Shown here in pieces: positions 52,570 through 62,998 of a stretch of 64,000 nucleotides of DNA (position 1 is the stretch's first letter; every line of letters begins with the position of its first letter). The notes below the pieces were generated by a model. It was not told where the DNA came from and ran no database searches. It worked only from the letters and a program-made list of their open reading frames with translations. The position numbers and the translations under genes were made by a program. Origin of the DNA: Acanthaster planci (taxonomy: Eukaryota; Echinodermata; Asteroidea; Valvatida; Acanthasteridae); assembly GCF_001949145.1 (NCBI RefSeq), contig NW_019091488.1:191350-255349 (forward strand). The letters run 5' to 3'.

Positions 52570-53019
52570 ATGAAGCTTTCACAACTTCTTCTTGTTATTC
52601 TAATCATCTGCTCCGTGGCGGAGGGAGCAAGGGTTAGAAACCACGACCAAACCCGCCGACAACGCCGGCGCCGTCCGCCAAAACGCCGGCCGGCCGTCCT
52701 CATGACCACCGAGCCCACAACAGCGGCGAGGACCACCATCGAGATGCAGCCGCCGCCAAACGCCGAGTTGAAACACAAGCCACAGTTTAGCATCAACGGC
52801 CCCGTGCCCGAAGCCCCGTCCCCGGTTGACCGGGGAGCAGGGTCCACGAACCGGCGGTCACTGGAGCCAGGTGGCAGCCGGACACGCGGCTTGCCAGAAG
52901 TGGGCACCAGGAGAACCGGATCGAACCGGCTGAGCACTGAGCAACAACTCATCCTACTAGAGGCGCACAATGACTTCCGAGGCCAAGTCAGGCCTACTGC
53001 GGCAAACATGGTGGCACTT
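52570..53019 (+). CDS. Exon 1: signal peptide, basic region, start of CAP
   Basis: 150 codons. The ATG has A at -3 and G at -1. MKLSQLLLVILIICSVAEGA is a typical signal peptide. The donor GTAAGT at 53020 follows ANMVAL, which joins exactly to QWDDDLA of exon 2 as in CAP proteins (M..L.WD..LA). Intron phase 0. Confidence 0.85.
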
Positions 53020-56000
53020 GTAAGTATAAGTCTCGTAAGCTCGACATCCATTCACTGGTGTTGTTTCATAAAGTTCACTGTTAAAATTTCCGACAAACGC
53101 GACAACTCCCCACTCACGGTTATCATTAAAAAATTACACCACCCGAAAGATCGGACCGAGTCAGGCCACGTGCAACTATAGCAAAATTCCAAGAGTACGC
53201 TTCTGTGCTTTAATCACCATGTTTACACCTTTTCTCACACTGTACCGTAAGCCGTTTACTTACTCGCAAATCCCAATCCATCTGCATACATATAGGCCAA
53301 GATAATGCAGTCTTTATCGGTGGCACTTGCCGAATAACCCCTTGATAATTCATATTTCCTGTAGAGCAGAATGCTAAATGAATGTGAACGCTTTTGTGAT
53401 AAAACTTTAGGTTCGCGATGAATTGAAGCTCCTCTGTTGAAAACTGTATTGTTCAGTACACAAGCTACTTGTGAAATTCACCTCGTTCGTATTAATGTTT
53501 TACTATGTAGGCCTAAGTCGTCGCATCGTCACAATTGATGCCGTGTTCAGTTTTTCTTTCTTTGCGCTTACTTGACGAGGTTGAACCGAATTGCCGAAAA
53601 TCCTGTGAATCTACAGTAAGGAAGAGGCAATATGAAATTCAATTGTATCATTCATTCATCCCTTCATTTCTTAAATCCATTATTTTATTACGTCAACTTA
53701 ATTGTACTGGGCCGTTGATCATTTTTATGGAAACGCCGTATTATAAATTTCCAATTATTATGATTAGTAGTACTAGTAGTAGTAATGAAATCAAATCTAG
53801 GGATTTCCATCTTTAAAAAAAATGAAACCAGAAGATGGAAAGAAGCATTTGATTAATTATTGATTTGTTGATTGTCGATATTGTAGACCTCTCTCAACCG
53901 ATGGGCATTGTGAGGCTAAAAAAATGAAGAAAAAAATGAATGGAAAAAGAAACATAGAGGGAAAGAAAAAAATGAAAAACGGGAAGAGGGGAAGGAAATT
54001 ACCAATTCGTTTGAAAAGACATGTACATAACAAGTGAATCGTGGGTATCGCCAGGATTTTTTTTTCTGGGGAAACCACTTTTTATGGGGGTAGGTTTCCA
54101 GGGAGACAAGCACTCATCTGCTAAAAAGGTAAACAGTTATTAGCTGCAGTGGGCCAAATTTTTGAGATTCTTTAAGTGAATTGGGGATTTTCATCCCATT
54201 TCGTCTCTTTTTACCCATTTCTTCCACTTGTCTTTGTTCCTTTTTCAGTACTGTAATGGGAGTGGGGGGTGTAGTGCCACCCCTTTCCCCCAAATTGACC
54301 CCCTCCCCGTTTGCCCGGTTTGCCCCTTTGCTGCCGATGAGTGCTCCCCATCCACACCCCTCCTTAGAAAAGTATCCTGGTGAAACCCCTGCCTTAATCC
54401 TCAACTGCATGTCCAACTGTAAAGCACATCGTCTGCATTGTGCATCGGAACTCTTTCTAAACTTTTTTTAAATTTGCCCAGACAGGCTAACCTAGATATT
54501 GTCACACTTCTCCATCGTTTCTGTCCGTAGCAATGGGATGACGATCTCGCGGCAATGGCCCAAGTGTGGGCAGACCAGTGCCGGTTCATGCACGGGGGCA
54601 CCAGCGGCAGCGGACGGTACGGCTGGGTGGGCCAGAATCTGTGGGCAGGTAGTGGGACCGGCTGGGATCTCTACGGTATTGTGGAGAGTTGGTTTAACGA
54701 AGAGCAATATTACACGTACTCCAATGGCCAGTGCAGTGGCGTCTGTGGGCACTACACACAGGTATATGCGGCACTCCCCTTGAAAAAAAAATTCATTCCT
54801 TCGTGCCAATACGGGCGTTTCACAATATTGTGCGCCTCCAAGAGTTTGCAACGCGTTGGCCAATCATAATGCGCGAAATCTGTCGACCCAATGCGCGTTT
54901 GGAAATAGTTGACAAATTTCGCGCGTTGTAATTGGTCAACGCGTTGCAAACTCCTGGAGGCGCACTATTGGGAATCGCCCGTATCAAAGGCTTGGAAACA
55001 AAACGTCCGGCTTGTGTGATTTCATTTTCACAATTGCATTAAACAAGGTAGCGTCTGAACATGTGCTGTAAATATTGCTGTTTTGTTTCGATTGTGTTCT
55101 CACTCAATAAACTCTCGGTTGGAGAGTTTGCGGCAAAATGACCAGGTTGGTTCCCGTTTTCTCTACAGGTTGTTTGGGCAGAGAGCAAATTTGTGGGGTG
55201 TGCGTTCCGGACATGTCCGACCATACAAGGTCTCAATGGCTGGTCCCCTGCTTCCATATTGGTCTGCAACTATGGCGAAGGGTAATCGGCTCATGTCAAA
55301 ATTCTGCGTTACATTCATACAATTAATTTGATTCATTTTGATTGGACTCAAATCAATTCCATTCTGTTAGAATAGATTTGCGCCGATTTCATTCGATTTT
55401 GCCATTTCCAGGCATTACAAATAAAAGTAGGAGGATACTCGATTCGATTAGAAAGCTAAAGAAAACTTATTTACGAAGAAACTTAAAACCCTACTTTGCA
55501 ATTTGAGTGACAAAATACGCTAATATTCTGATAAACGATTCCTCCTATTATGTTCTAAACTATTAGTTTTACTTAGGCCCCCAAATGTTCATTTTGTTTG
55601 AAACTCATGTCGGGATTTAATTCTTGCTACCAATTTATACATGCATTCTTTTTATTGGAAATACATGTACCATGTTGTGCTGCATGGAGTCGCACTGTAT
55701 AATATTGTTCGAAGCCAAAAAATAACCTTTGAAGTTTTCTGCCAATCCTTTTAATTGCTTTGCTAGTGGGAACTACATTGGCATGAAACCATACATAAGC
55801 GGTATTCCCTGCAGTCAATGCCCGGCCGGGTATACATCGTGCATTGATGGCGAGTTATGCGGTAAGCTTTCCGTTCAGCAGAGTATTCGTGAGGACATTA
55901 ATTTGTGGCACGCACAAAAATGGTTTTCACCTCACGTTGCACTTACAGCTAATGCGGTGAGACAGCTAGACTCAGCTAATTTTTGTGGATGGTCAACTTT

Positions 56001-59000
56001 TTTTTAAGATTTTGGAATTTCCGTCTACTTGGAATCATACCCGGAACTTGGCTGTAACGTCATTGTTTGAGACTCCTTCGTCTTCGCCACACTTCCATTT
56101 TCCACTTTCTTCAAAATGGTGATTTTCAATATTATAATTTCCTGTGATGTTCTAAAGGCTATTAGTATCGTTCTGTTCTCGAGTTAATGGACTACCAGAT
56201 GACCACGGCTGTCGTATCCAATACAAAGTAAATGATTACTTCCAATCAGCCTTGCCAGAGCAAGAGCTCGCCAGCAGTGACACCGATGATGCGTTTGAGG
56301 AGCCAGAGACATCTCTAGAAATCCCAAGCCTACCTGACTTGGGAAGGGCGACGGACGGGCCTGAAGCGGGAGGCAACGCCGGCGGTAGCAGCGGCAGCTC
56401 TAGCCAACCAAACAGTAAGTGATTTCGGCCAGTGTCCTTCGGGTATACGCATGTACATGTATAACGTTAGAGGTTGCGCATGGCGACCAATTTCCGGTGA
56501 GAGCTGTTGCTCCACAGGGATACACATGAGTAGACCCTGCACTATCCCTCCGTAAAAAAAGAAGTTACTGGAATGATTGCTAGTATGTATAACCGCTATA
56601 CTGCAGAGGATGTGGGTCGATTCCATTCCATCGTTCAGGTATAGGATGCCTCATTAGAAAATGGAAAATTTTTAGTAGTTTATCAGTAGTGGTTGCAACA
56701 TTGTGCATGAAATCAGTAAAAAAAAAGTTTAAAAAGTTAAAAGGGAATATCGACAATGTTTGTATTGAGACATAAAGCTGTATTTTTTTAGAAAGTAGTA
56801 TGAAAAATAAATCCATCAAAGAATATATTGTGTGTCAACTTGCTACCAGTCTACATCTTTTGCTTGTGAAAATAATCTCAACCACTTTGCACTTTACATT
56901 GTTTGAATATATTTTTCTGTTTGATCGAGTGAAGGACAGAGTTAAAACGATTTTGTCCTTCGTTTTTCGAAGCATGTGGCGGGACTTCAGACGCAAATTC
57001 TGGAGAAATATCGTCCCCCAACTGGCCAGCTCCGTACGGAAGCAATATCCACTGCGAATGGGTGATACAGGTGAGACTTCAGGGGGACAGAAATAATAAA
57101 GCTTTAATCGCACTTACCGGTTTTAATTAAATTTGAACCCAAGATGTTAACATTTCCACTGTAAGTAGCGTCGAAATATGGCTGCGCTGTTGTGCGAATG
57201 GGCGGCTCGACGATTGCAGAGCTCATTCAAGAAATGATGACGTCACTCAGTTTTGTTGGTATGTCATGTTGCCCGTGGTTAGGCTGGGCGTGCATCTTAA
57301 TAACATATTTAATATGCTTCAAAATCCCCAGTCTGAATGACCCCCCCTCCTGCTAAAAGTACTGAGTAGCAGAGAATGTTTGTCTAAATCATTAATGTTA
57401 TGAGGTCGTCTCGTCCTTGCCGTCTTGGGTCAGGGGAAGCGCTCTTTTTAACCGACCACACACTCCTTTGAAGAGATCAAAATATCATCTCCGACGTATT
57501 TTGCGCAACTTGACGTGAACAGTATACAGGGAACACATTAATTCTACCCTCCGGAGGTATTCATCTAAAGCCATAATCCCCATATCTCGCCATTGTCGCT
57601 TGTTGCAGGGCAAGAGAGACCAGACGGTGACACTTCAAGTGACGTACATGGACATAGAGGCAGAGAGGAGATGCCTTTGGGACTACCTCCAGGTGAAGCC
57701 GGACGGCCCAATGGGCCCTAGCACAAAGTGCGTCCGCGGTAACTGATCTCCCGGTGCTAATATTTGGGTATCTCGTAATACGTACACTTAAGTGTTAGCT
57801 CTGGTTAAGTCGACTTTTCGAATAGTTCTCTGTTCGTCCTTCGAGGCACCAGCTTGTTTGTCTTTGTAAATTGATCTATGATGTAATAATTGGTGCACCG
57901 CTGCATTGTGAAATCTTGTAAACATAAACAAATAGAGTGGTATGATAATTGTCATTATGCCCCATCTCTAAGACAAATAACTGACGTAACAACGATACGC
58001 ACGTTGTATGTCATGCACCTTGATTTTCAGGCGGTTTTTTTTTGGGGGGGTCGGACACGGCAGTGTTTTCGAGTTGTTGTATGTCGTTGGGAATTGTTTT
58101 ATTTGGCGACATCAACAGGTACTGCGGTAACGTCAGCCCCTCTCCGATAACGTCACAAGCAAACGAAATGAGAGTGGTCTTCCACAGCGACGACAGTGTC
58201 AACAAAGGTGGCTTTTCTGCTTCCTACCGGCTGAATGGTGGAGAACAAGACTTGGGTAATGCGGATCCAATTTTTGAGATCTTGAAAAATTATTGTTCAC
58301 GATTTTAACAAGAAATTCTTAGAGTACGCCTTGTCCGCTTTGAGCAGAGGCACCCCCCCCCCCATCGGTTGAAAAGAGCCATGCTGGTCAGGGTGTTCAT
58401 TTAGGGGAGCAATACAAATCATTACGTGCATTTTATAGTCGTCTGTGAACCAGCGAAGTGCAGTTCCGACTAAAAGAGGCCTTCCTTGCTGGGAAAAATG
58501 CTCTCTCTCTTGGTCCGGCTCGGGGCTCATACTGTAAAAAACTGTTTCATAATGTCTCTGTGTCAAAATATTTTTGTGGTACATGTACCTGTCATTGTCA
58601 AGAAGACGACTGATAATCGCTGTGGAATATCTCAGTCAGGCACGGACAAACGCACTTTGACTGGACCTATTTTGTTCTGGACATTTTGCCACCGATAACA
58701 ACCCTCTTATAACAACCTTGTCTCCCCGTTGTAGCCACCGCCTGCGGCGGTAAAATTGGCGGGAAAAAAGGCAGCGTTAAGTCGCCGAATTATCCCAGGG
58801 ACTACGATGGAAATCTTGACTGTTTGTGGACCATAGAGGTGAGCCCTCAATTGAAATTACTAAAAGGTTAATGTGTCGATCTTTTCTTTTTGGTCCCTCG
58901 TATCGCATACGACACAGATAGAGTAGGCGTGGTGCGACAGGGTTTATATTCCTGTCGTTTTTCTAAATGCACTTATGACTGAGCGAGACGCTGGGGCAAG

Positions 59001-60165
59001 TGAGGTTTGTAAACAGGTTTAGAGTAGAGAAGGGATGGTTGTAAAACGGCTATTTTTTCTATAAACGTTTGTCCATTATTCATCCTTAAAAGAACCCTCA
59101 CCATTTCTCCAGAGTCAGATGCTGGTGCCCCCCTCACTTTGATAGGCAATACGGGGGATTCACATTAGTGCGCCTTCAAGAGTTTGCAACGCGTTTGCCA
59201 ATCAGAATGCACAAAATCTATCGATCCTTTCAAAACGCGCATTGGGTCGACAGATTTCCCGCATTGTGATTGGTCAACGCGTTGCAAACTCTTAGAGGCG
59301 CACTCTTGAGAATCGCACGTATTATTTGGAAAGCGAATGTTTGAAAATAATATGTGCATTTATATCGAAAATGCCATTCAAATATGCCATTTTACGAAAG
59401 AGGCTTGTAGGAAATCATTGTCACCTTCCTCGTTTCGTCCGTTCATTTGTACTGCCTAGGTACCAGAAGATAAGAGGGTTAGGTTGACCTTTAAGGTCCT
59501 GGTAATTGAAGAACATGCTAGCTGTGACTACGACAGAGTTACCATTCGTATCGGCAATGAGCGAGTACCAATGATGTAAGTGCCCTCTAATATATTGTGT
59601 TAGCCGATGTCCGTCGCTGATGGCAAGTCATTACGCCCCTCGGTCTGATGTGGCATCCTGCACGCTGTTAATCTTGTGAAAAACTAGTATGGCCAAGCTG
59701 CACTGCAGAAGGAAATTGTAAAATGAAGTAGGCCGAAATGTCTTCATTCCAACCGATGACTCAAGACGAAGACTCCTGAGTCCTTTTGAGGCTGCAGCCT
59801 AAATGATGGGCTACACGTCACTTAGCTTTAACCGAACAGTTTATATAAAATTAACCCAATTTATATAAAATTAACTCAATTACTAATGATCATTTGAAAA
59901 AAAAAAGACCAGCGTTTGGGATGAACATGCTCGAAAGAGTGTCGGCAGTTCGCATTTTCACCAACCGTTGCTGGTTGATATTGTGCTATTCTGGTGTTTA
60001 TATCGTGCATTCACATTAACATTTTTATTCAATCTCCGCAGCTTTTGCGGGAACGAGACACCGAACGGCAACATCATATCACTCAGCAACCGAATGGAGA
60101 TCCGCCTGGTAACGGACAAGACCAACAACAGAAGGGGCTTCTGGGCGACTTGGAGGGCCATTTGA
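52570..60165 (+). CDS. Secreted CAP (SCP/TAPS) domain protein with two C-terminal CUB domains, 11 exons
   Basis: Predicted coding exons are 52570-53019, 54531-54761, 55169-55281, 55767-55861, 56184-56414, 56973-57070, 57609-57727, 58119-58255, 58735-58838, 59460-59575 and 60042-60165. Together they give 1818 bases, 605 residues plus TGA, with all introns GT-AG. Order: signal peptide 1-20; Arg/Lys cluster 29-40 (furin-like); low-complexity Pro/Thr linker to about 120; CAP domain about 122-275; Cys-rich segment to 306; acidic linker 322-342; Gly/Ser linker 359-370; CUB1 375-484; CUB2 495-605. CAP hallmarks are HNDFR at 133, H171, GQN at 184-186, E207 and GHYTQVVW at 223-230. Each CUB has four cysteines (375, 401, 428, 448; 495, 521, 548, 567). 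No membrane segment follows the signal peptide, so the product should be extracellular. The biochemical role is not known; CAP proteins bind lipids or ions, CUBs bind proteins and calcium. Confidence 0.85.
53020..54530 (+). other. Intron 1, holding a MITE-like inverted repeat at 54044-54386
   Basis: Within this intron GTATCGCCAGGAT at 54044 and the inverted ATCCTGGTGAAAC at 54374-54386 bound a segment whose inner parts also pair loosely (GCACTCATCTGC / GATGAGTGCTCC). It looks like an old MITE. Part of the interval is a purine-rich GAAAAAAATGAA tract at 53915-53985. Confidence 0.45.
54531..54761 (+). CDS. Exon 2: core of the CAP domain
   Basis: 77 codons between CTGTCCGTAG and GTATAT. It holds three of the four cavity positions, H171, Q185 and E207, plus H224 in GHYTQ, completed by VVW in exon 3. 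Q185 stands where most CAP proteins have Glu in G(E)N. Phase 0 at both ends. Confidence 0.9.
54808..54984. mobile_element. Palindromic MITE family P, copy C, in intron 2
   Basis: 177 bp, from AATACGGGCGTTTCACAATA to GGGAATCGCCCGTAT. The arms carry AAGAGTTTGCAACGCGTTGG and CGCGAAAT(C/T)TGTCGACC-like blocks as in copy A. It begins 46 bases after the exon 2 donor. Confidence 0.75.
55169..55281 (+). CDS. Exon 3: CAP signature VVW...CNYGEGGN
   Basis: Begins VVWAESKFVGCAF and ends in CNYGEG, the second CAP signature (C-N-Y-x-P-x-G-N in most members; here Glu replaces Pro). Donor GTAATC, phase 2. Confidence 0.85.
55767..55861 (+). CDS. Exon 4: end of CAP and Cys-rich segment
   Basis: Reads GNYIGMKPYISGIPC then SQCPAGYTSC and GELC, a small Cys cluster like the start of a CRISP hinge, though too short for a full Cys-rich domain. 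Acceptor TTTGCTAG, donor GTAAGC. Starts phase 2, ends phase 1. Confidence 0.85.
56184..56414 (+). CDS. Exon 5: acidic and Gly/Ser linker
   Basis: After NGLPDDHGC the exon encodes a stretch rich in Glu/Asp (322-342) and a Gly/Ser run (359-370) with no fold expected. The reading frame is fixed by phase 1 at both ends and by the GTAAGT donor. The acceptor (TTCTGTTCTCGAG) is plausible but less typical. Confidence 0.7.
56973..57070 (+). CDS. Exon 6: CUB1, first third
   Basis: CGGTSDANSGEISSPNWP, then HCEWVIQ at the donor GTGAGA. This is the CGG...SG.I.SPN.P...C.W.I start of a CUB domain. Starts phase 1, ends phase 0. Confidence 0.9.
57609..57727 (+). CDS. Exon 7: CUB1, middle
   Basis: VTLQVTYMDIEAERRCLWDY, then PDGPMGPSTK. 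The donor used here is GTGCGT at 57728 rather than GTAACT at 57738, because only the first restores the frame into YCGN of exon 8. It keeps the Asp of DIE and the Asp of WDY typical of calcium-binding CUBs. Confidence 0.85.
58119..58255 (+). CDS. Exon 8: CUB1, last third
   Basis: YCGNVSPSPITSQANEM, then FHSDDSVNKGGFSASYRL, the standard CUB ending with an acidic SDD before GGF. Donor GTAATG, phase 1. Confidence 0.9.
58340..58530. repeat. Dispersed repeat R1, copy 3, in intron 8
   Basis: CATCGGTTGAAA at 58363, GTGAACCAGCGAAGTGCAGT, CCTTGCTGGGAAAA and TGGTCCGGCTCGGGG match the copies at 28420 and 40060 in order. A poly-C run precedes it. Confidence 0.6.
58735..58838 (+). CDS. Exon 9: CUB2, first third
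   Basis: CGGKIGGKKGSVKSPNYP, then DCLWTIE at the donor GTGAGC. Same position and phases (1, then 0) as exon 6. Confidence 0.9.
59148..59323. mobile_element. Palindromic MITE family P, copy D, in intron 9
   Basis: 176 bp from AATACGGGGGATTCACATTA to GAGAATCGCACGTATT, the most diverged of the four copies. Central blocks read AAATCTATCGATCC and GGTCGACAGATTTCCCGC. Confidence 0.7.
59460..59575 (+). CDS. Exon 10: CUB2, middle
   Basis: VPEDKRVRLTFKVLVIEEHA, then SCDYDRVTIRIGNERVPM, with the C.YD pattern of CUB domains. Donor GTAAGT in phase 2, at the same place as the exon 7 donor. Confidence 0.9.
60042..60165 (+). CDS. Exon 11: CUB2, last third, and stop
   Basis: FCGNETPNGNIISLSNRMEI, then DKTNNRRGFWATWRAI and TGA at 60163-60165. 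The stop follows the last beta strand of the CUB directly, so there is no C-terminal tail. Confidence 0.9.
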
Positions 60166-60342
60166 CCATCATGAATAAGACCCTATACCCCCTTTGAAAT
60201 CTTGGAAATTATCTTGATCAGATCTGATTTATTAGCCTCTGCGTATAAAAACAGTTGGGTCACTTATAACGACTTAACGATTCTCTCTTAGTCTTTTCTT
60301 TTAAGTGTGACGCATTTAATCGAGATTGGTGCACTGTAAATG

Positions 60343-60348
60343 AATAAA
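60343..60348 (+). terminator. Polyadenylation signal AATAAA of the CAP-CUB gene
   Basis: AATAAA 178 bases after the stop codon, followed by a GT-rich stretch (GTTGTGTGCATTGTTTGG) around 60380-60400, as expected downstream of a cleavage site. Confidence 0.6.
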
Positions 60349-60399
60349 ATGTTCGTATTGGTATAATTCAACATGAGTCCTGCTGTTGTGTGCATTGTT

Positions 60400-61949
60400 T
60401 GGCGTTTTTGAAGGGGGGTCATATAGAACTCTTGCCTCCGCCTTTGCCATTATTCTGATGTTATTACAAAATTAAGAAAGAAGAAAGTATCCGCCTCGTG
60501 TTGACGGAAGTGCACCCCAAGCGGCAAAAGAGAGATAGATGGTAGTAAGTTTTCCAAGCGGGTTCTTGCACGCGTTCTGCCGGTACGCAAGGACCATACG
60601 TTAAGGAATAAATACGCGCACTCAACCTGCTCCGCGTCAAAAGTGCCATTGATCTCCATTATAAATGCTAGCTTATACGGTGAGTACCCCCCCCCCCAAA
60701 AATACGGCTTTGGGCTCAACGAGATGTTGGAGGAGAAAACAAATCAAAACCTTACTCGAGGTATCCTTGCTTTTATGTCAAGGTGTTGTTTTCCCAGGTT
60801 TTTTGTGATAAATAAATATAACAATTACTTTCTTACCTATGAAATGTTCTTTGTAAGAAAAGCATGGGGGGAGGGGGTTACCCTTCCCCCCCGTTGGATA
60901 CGCAACTGCTGAAGCGTGTTGATAGCTGGAACACTGATAAACCACGAATCCCAATGAGCGTTGCTATAGACCATTTTGGAGGGGCTGGGCTACGAGACAA
61001 AATCTGCCGCAAGACCACGTCTCGAGAAAAACGTACCGCGGATTTTTCTTGAAACTTTGTCAACTGCAAGAGGTTAATGCCCTGAGAGCGCATAGTTCAA
61101 GCAAACGGGACACACGGGTGTCACAGGGGGGGGGGCTTGTCTGAAAAAAGATAAAGTACAATAAGAGTAAAGAGAAAAAAAGCGAGAGAACGGAAAAAGT
61201 GGAGGAAATTTGCAGAGGATCAAAACAAAGTTGCTAGAAAAAACCTTGGACGGAACTGACCTCCTTCCTCCGTTCTGTTTTGGTGAATGCTATACCCCTC
61301 TGCGCTTGAAAAAAAAAACTGGCAGCGCCCATGACGCCCAATCATGACTTTTGGGCAAAAGCAATCGAAGTTTAAAACACAACCTCCCAACCATCATCAC
61401 CTCTTCGTGAATAAAGACTCTTCATTAACTATAGGCCTATACCTACTGTACTGTTACGGCTAACTTTTATGACACCGTGTATCAGTGAGTCTATACATGC
61501 CAGACGCTCCGTAGAAAACGTGGTATCGACCACTCTATTTCGTGCATTTTCAATTTACGAATTGAAAAGCGCTCGGTTCCTGGCCTCTCTTATGTGCTGA
61601 GCTTACACATAACATGCAGTTTACCAGTCTCTGTTACTTCGGCGTGGTTGCGTGCGCGTACCGTGCGTCTCTCGGGGAATACCGTGCAGTTACGTAGGCC
61701 CACATGTAGTTTTTCAATTTGGCAAACAAGTTCGAAACTCAGGACCACACGTACATGTGTACAAGGTAAGTTCTGACGTAAAGCTTTCAGAAGTACAAGT
61801 AACATGAGTAAGCCTTGACCTAGTTTTTGATGACCTGTAAATTGCTTGCTTCAATTGTTGGCAGTAAACATGGTAAATATGATGACTAGACATGCTGGAG
61901 CCACATTAATTCGGCATGTTTGGGTCAATGGACAGGACCAGGGACAGTA
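60400..61949. other. Non-coding stretch after the gene
   Basis: Contains poly-C/poly-G runs (60668-60680, 60866-60892, 61125-61137) and a sequence at 60884-60910 resembling one end of a hAT-type MITE (reverse reads CAGCAGTTGCGTATCC), without a partner end. A good donor sequence AAGGTAAGT at 61765-61773 has no coding frame that I could support. Confidence 0.4.
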
Positions 61950-62998
61950 TGGTCCGAGTAACCTGGACACATCATGTACAAATTGCCATGTGTAACATAA
62001 ATGGACATGGTCGGGCATGTAAAGTCCGAGTACAGTAGGCCTAGGCCCTACCTTCCATAGATTTTTGTTTCCATAAGGTCTAGGCCTAATTCATTTCACT
62101 CAAAATAGCTCGTACCCTGAGTCAAAATTCACCTCTAAAACTCTCCTTAAATTTTCTATTGTGCCTATCTATGGAGTAGCCTGAGTGAGAATCGGAGATT
62201 CTAATAATAATGGTTTAAGCCTATTCACATAGCCATAGGCCTATGGGAAGAAAAGAGAAATTTCCCTATTCAAATCAGAAGCGCTCTTGTCAACAAGCTC
62301 GAAGATGCCATCTTTCCTCAAATAGCTGAATAATGATTTGAACTAGGCCTAGATCCTATATGTTTCCTGTGAACGATGTCACGGCTCGCCGGGCTAGTGT
62401 ACATGTACCATTCACAGAATGCGTGCTGTGTTGGCACACGTATGTCAACGACTGTGTCCTGAGCGGTGCAAAGTTTGGTGGCTGTGACCAAATCAAAACT
62501 GTACACTGAACATTACGCTGCTCAAGAAACAGTTGTCGGCGTGCCTGTGCCAACACAGCTTGCTTTCTGTGAATGGTCCGCTAGGCCGGCACCCTTTGAC
62601 GTCGTCAACAGGATTATAGTTCAAATTGCTGTTTGACTAATTAGAGGAAGGATGGCCTCTTGGAGCTTGTCAACAAGAGCTTTTCCGATTTGAAGGGGAA
62701 ATTTCTCTTTTCTTCCCACACATACATGTACATGTATTCATGTGAGTAAACCATAGTATCCTTATTGGAATCTCCGATTCTCACTTAATCTATAGACAGG
62801 CACATTAGACATTTTAAGGACAGTTTTAGAAGTGAATTTGAAGGATTTTGACTCAGGGTACGAGTTATTTTTAGTGAATGAATAAATAAAAGCAAAAGCC
62901 TATGGCAAGTACATGTACTTCTTGGACCCTACTATCACCCGACCATGTCCAAATGTTAAAAAAAGCGATTTGTAGGGTTCAAGTTACTCAGACTAGGG
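61950..62998. repeat. Near-complete palindrome of about 1 kb (foldback element)
   Basis: The left arm 61950-62470 and right arm 62505-62998 are inverted copies along their whole length. Paired blocks, outermost first: GTCCGAGTAAC / GTTACTCAGAC; GGACATGGTCGGG / CCCGACCATGTCC; CTCGTACCCTGAGTCAAAAT / ATTTTGACTCAGGGTACGAG; GAGAATCGGAGATTC / GAATCTCCGATTCTC; GGGAAGAAAAGAGAAATTTC / its complement; GCTCTTGTCAACAAGCTC / its complement; ACCATTCACAGAA / TTCTGTGAATGGT. The two arms meet around 62475-62500 with almost no unique spacer. No protein is encoded. Confidence 0.85.

Noticed and set aside
60650-60912. Considered as a second complete hAT-type MITE
   Set aside because: Only the right end matches (reverse CAGCAGTTGCGTATCC). 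The left side is C-rich instead of G-rich and no 8-bp duplication was found.
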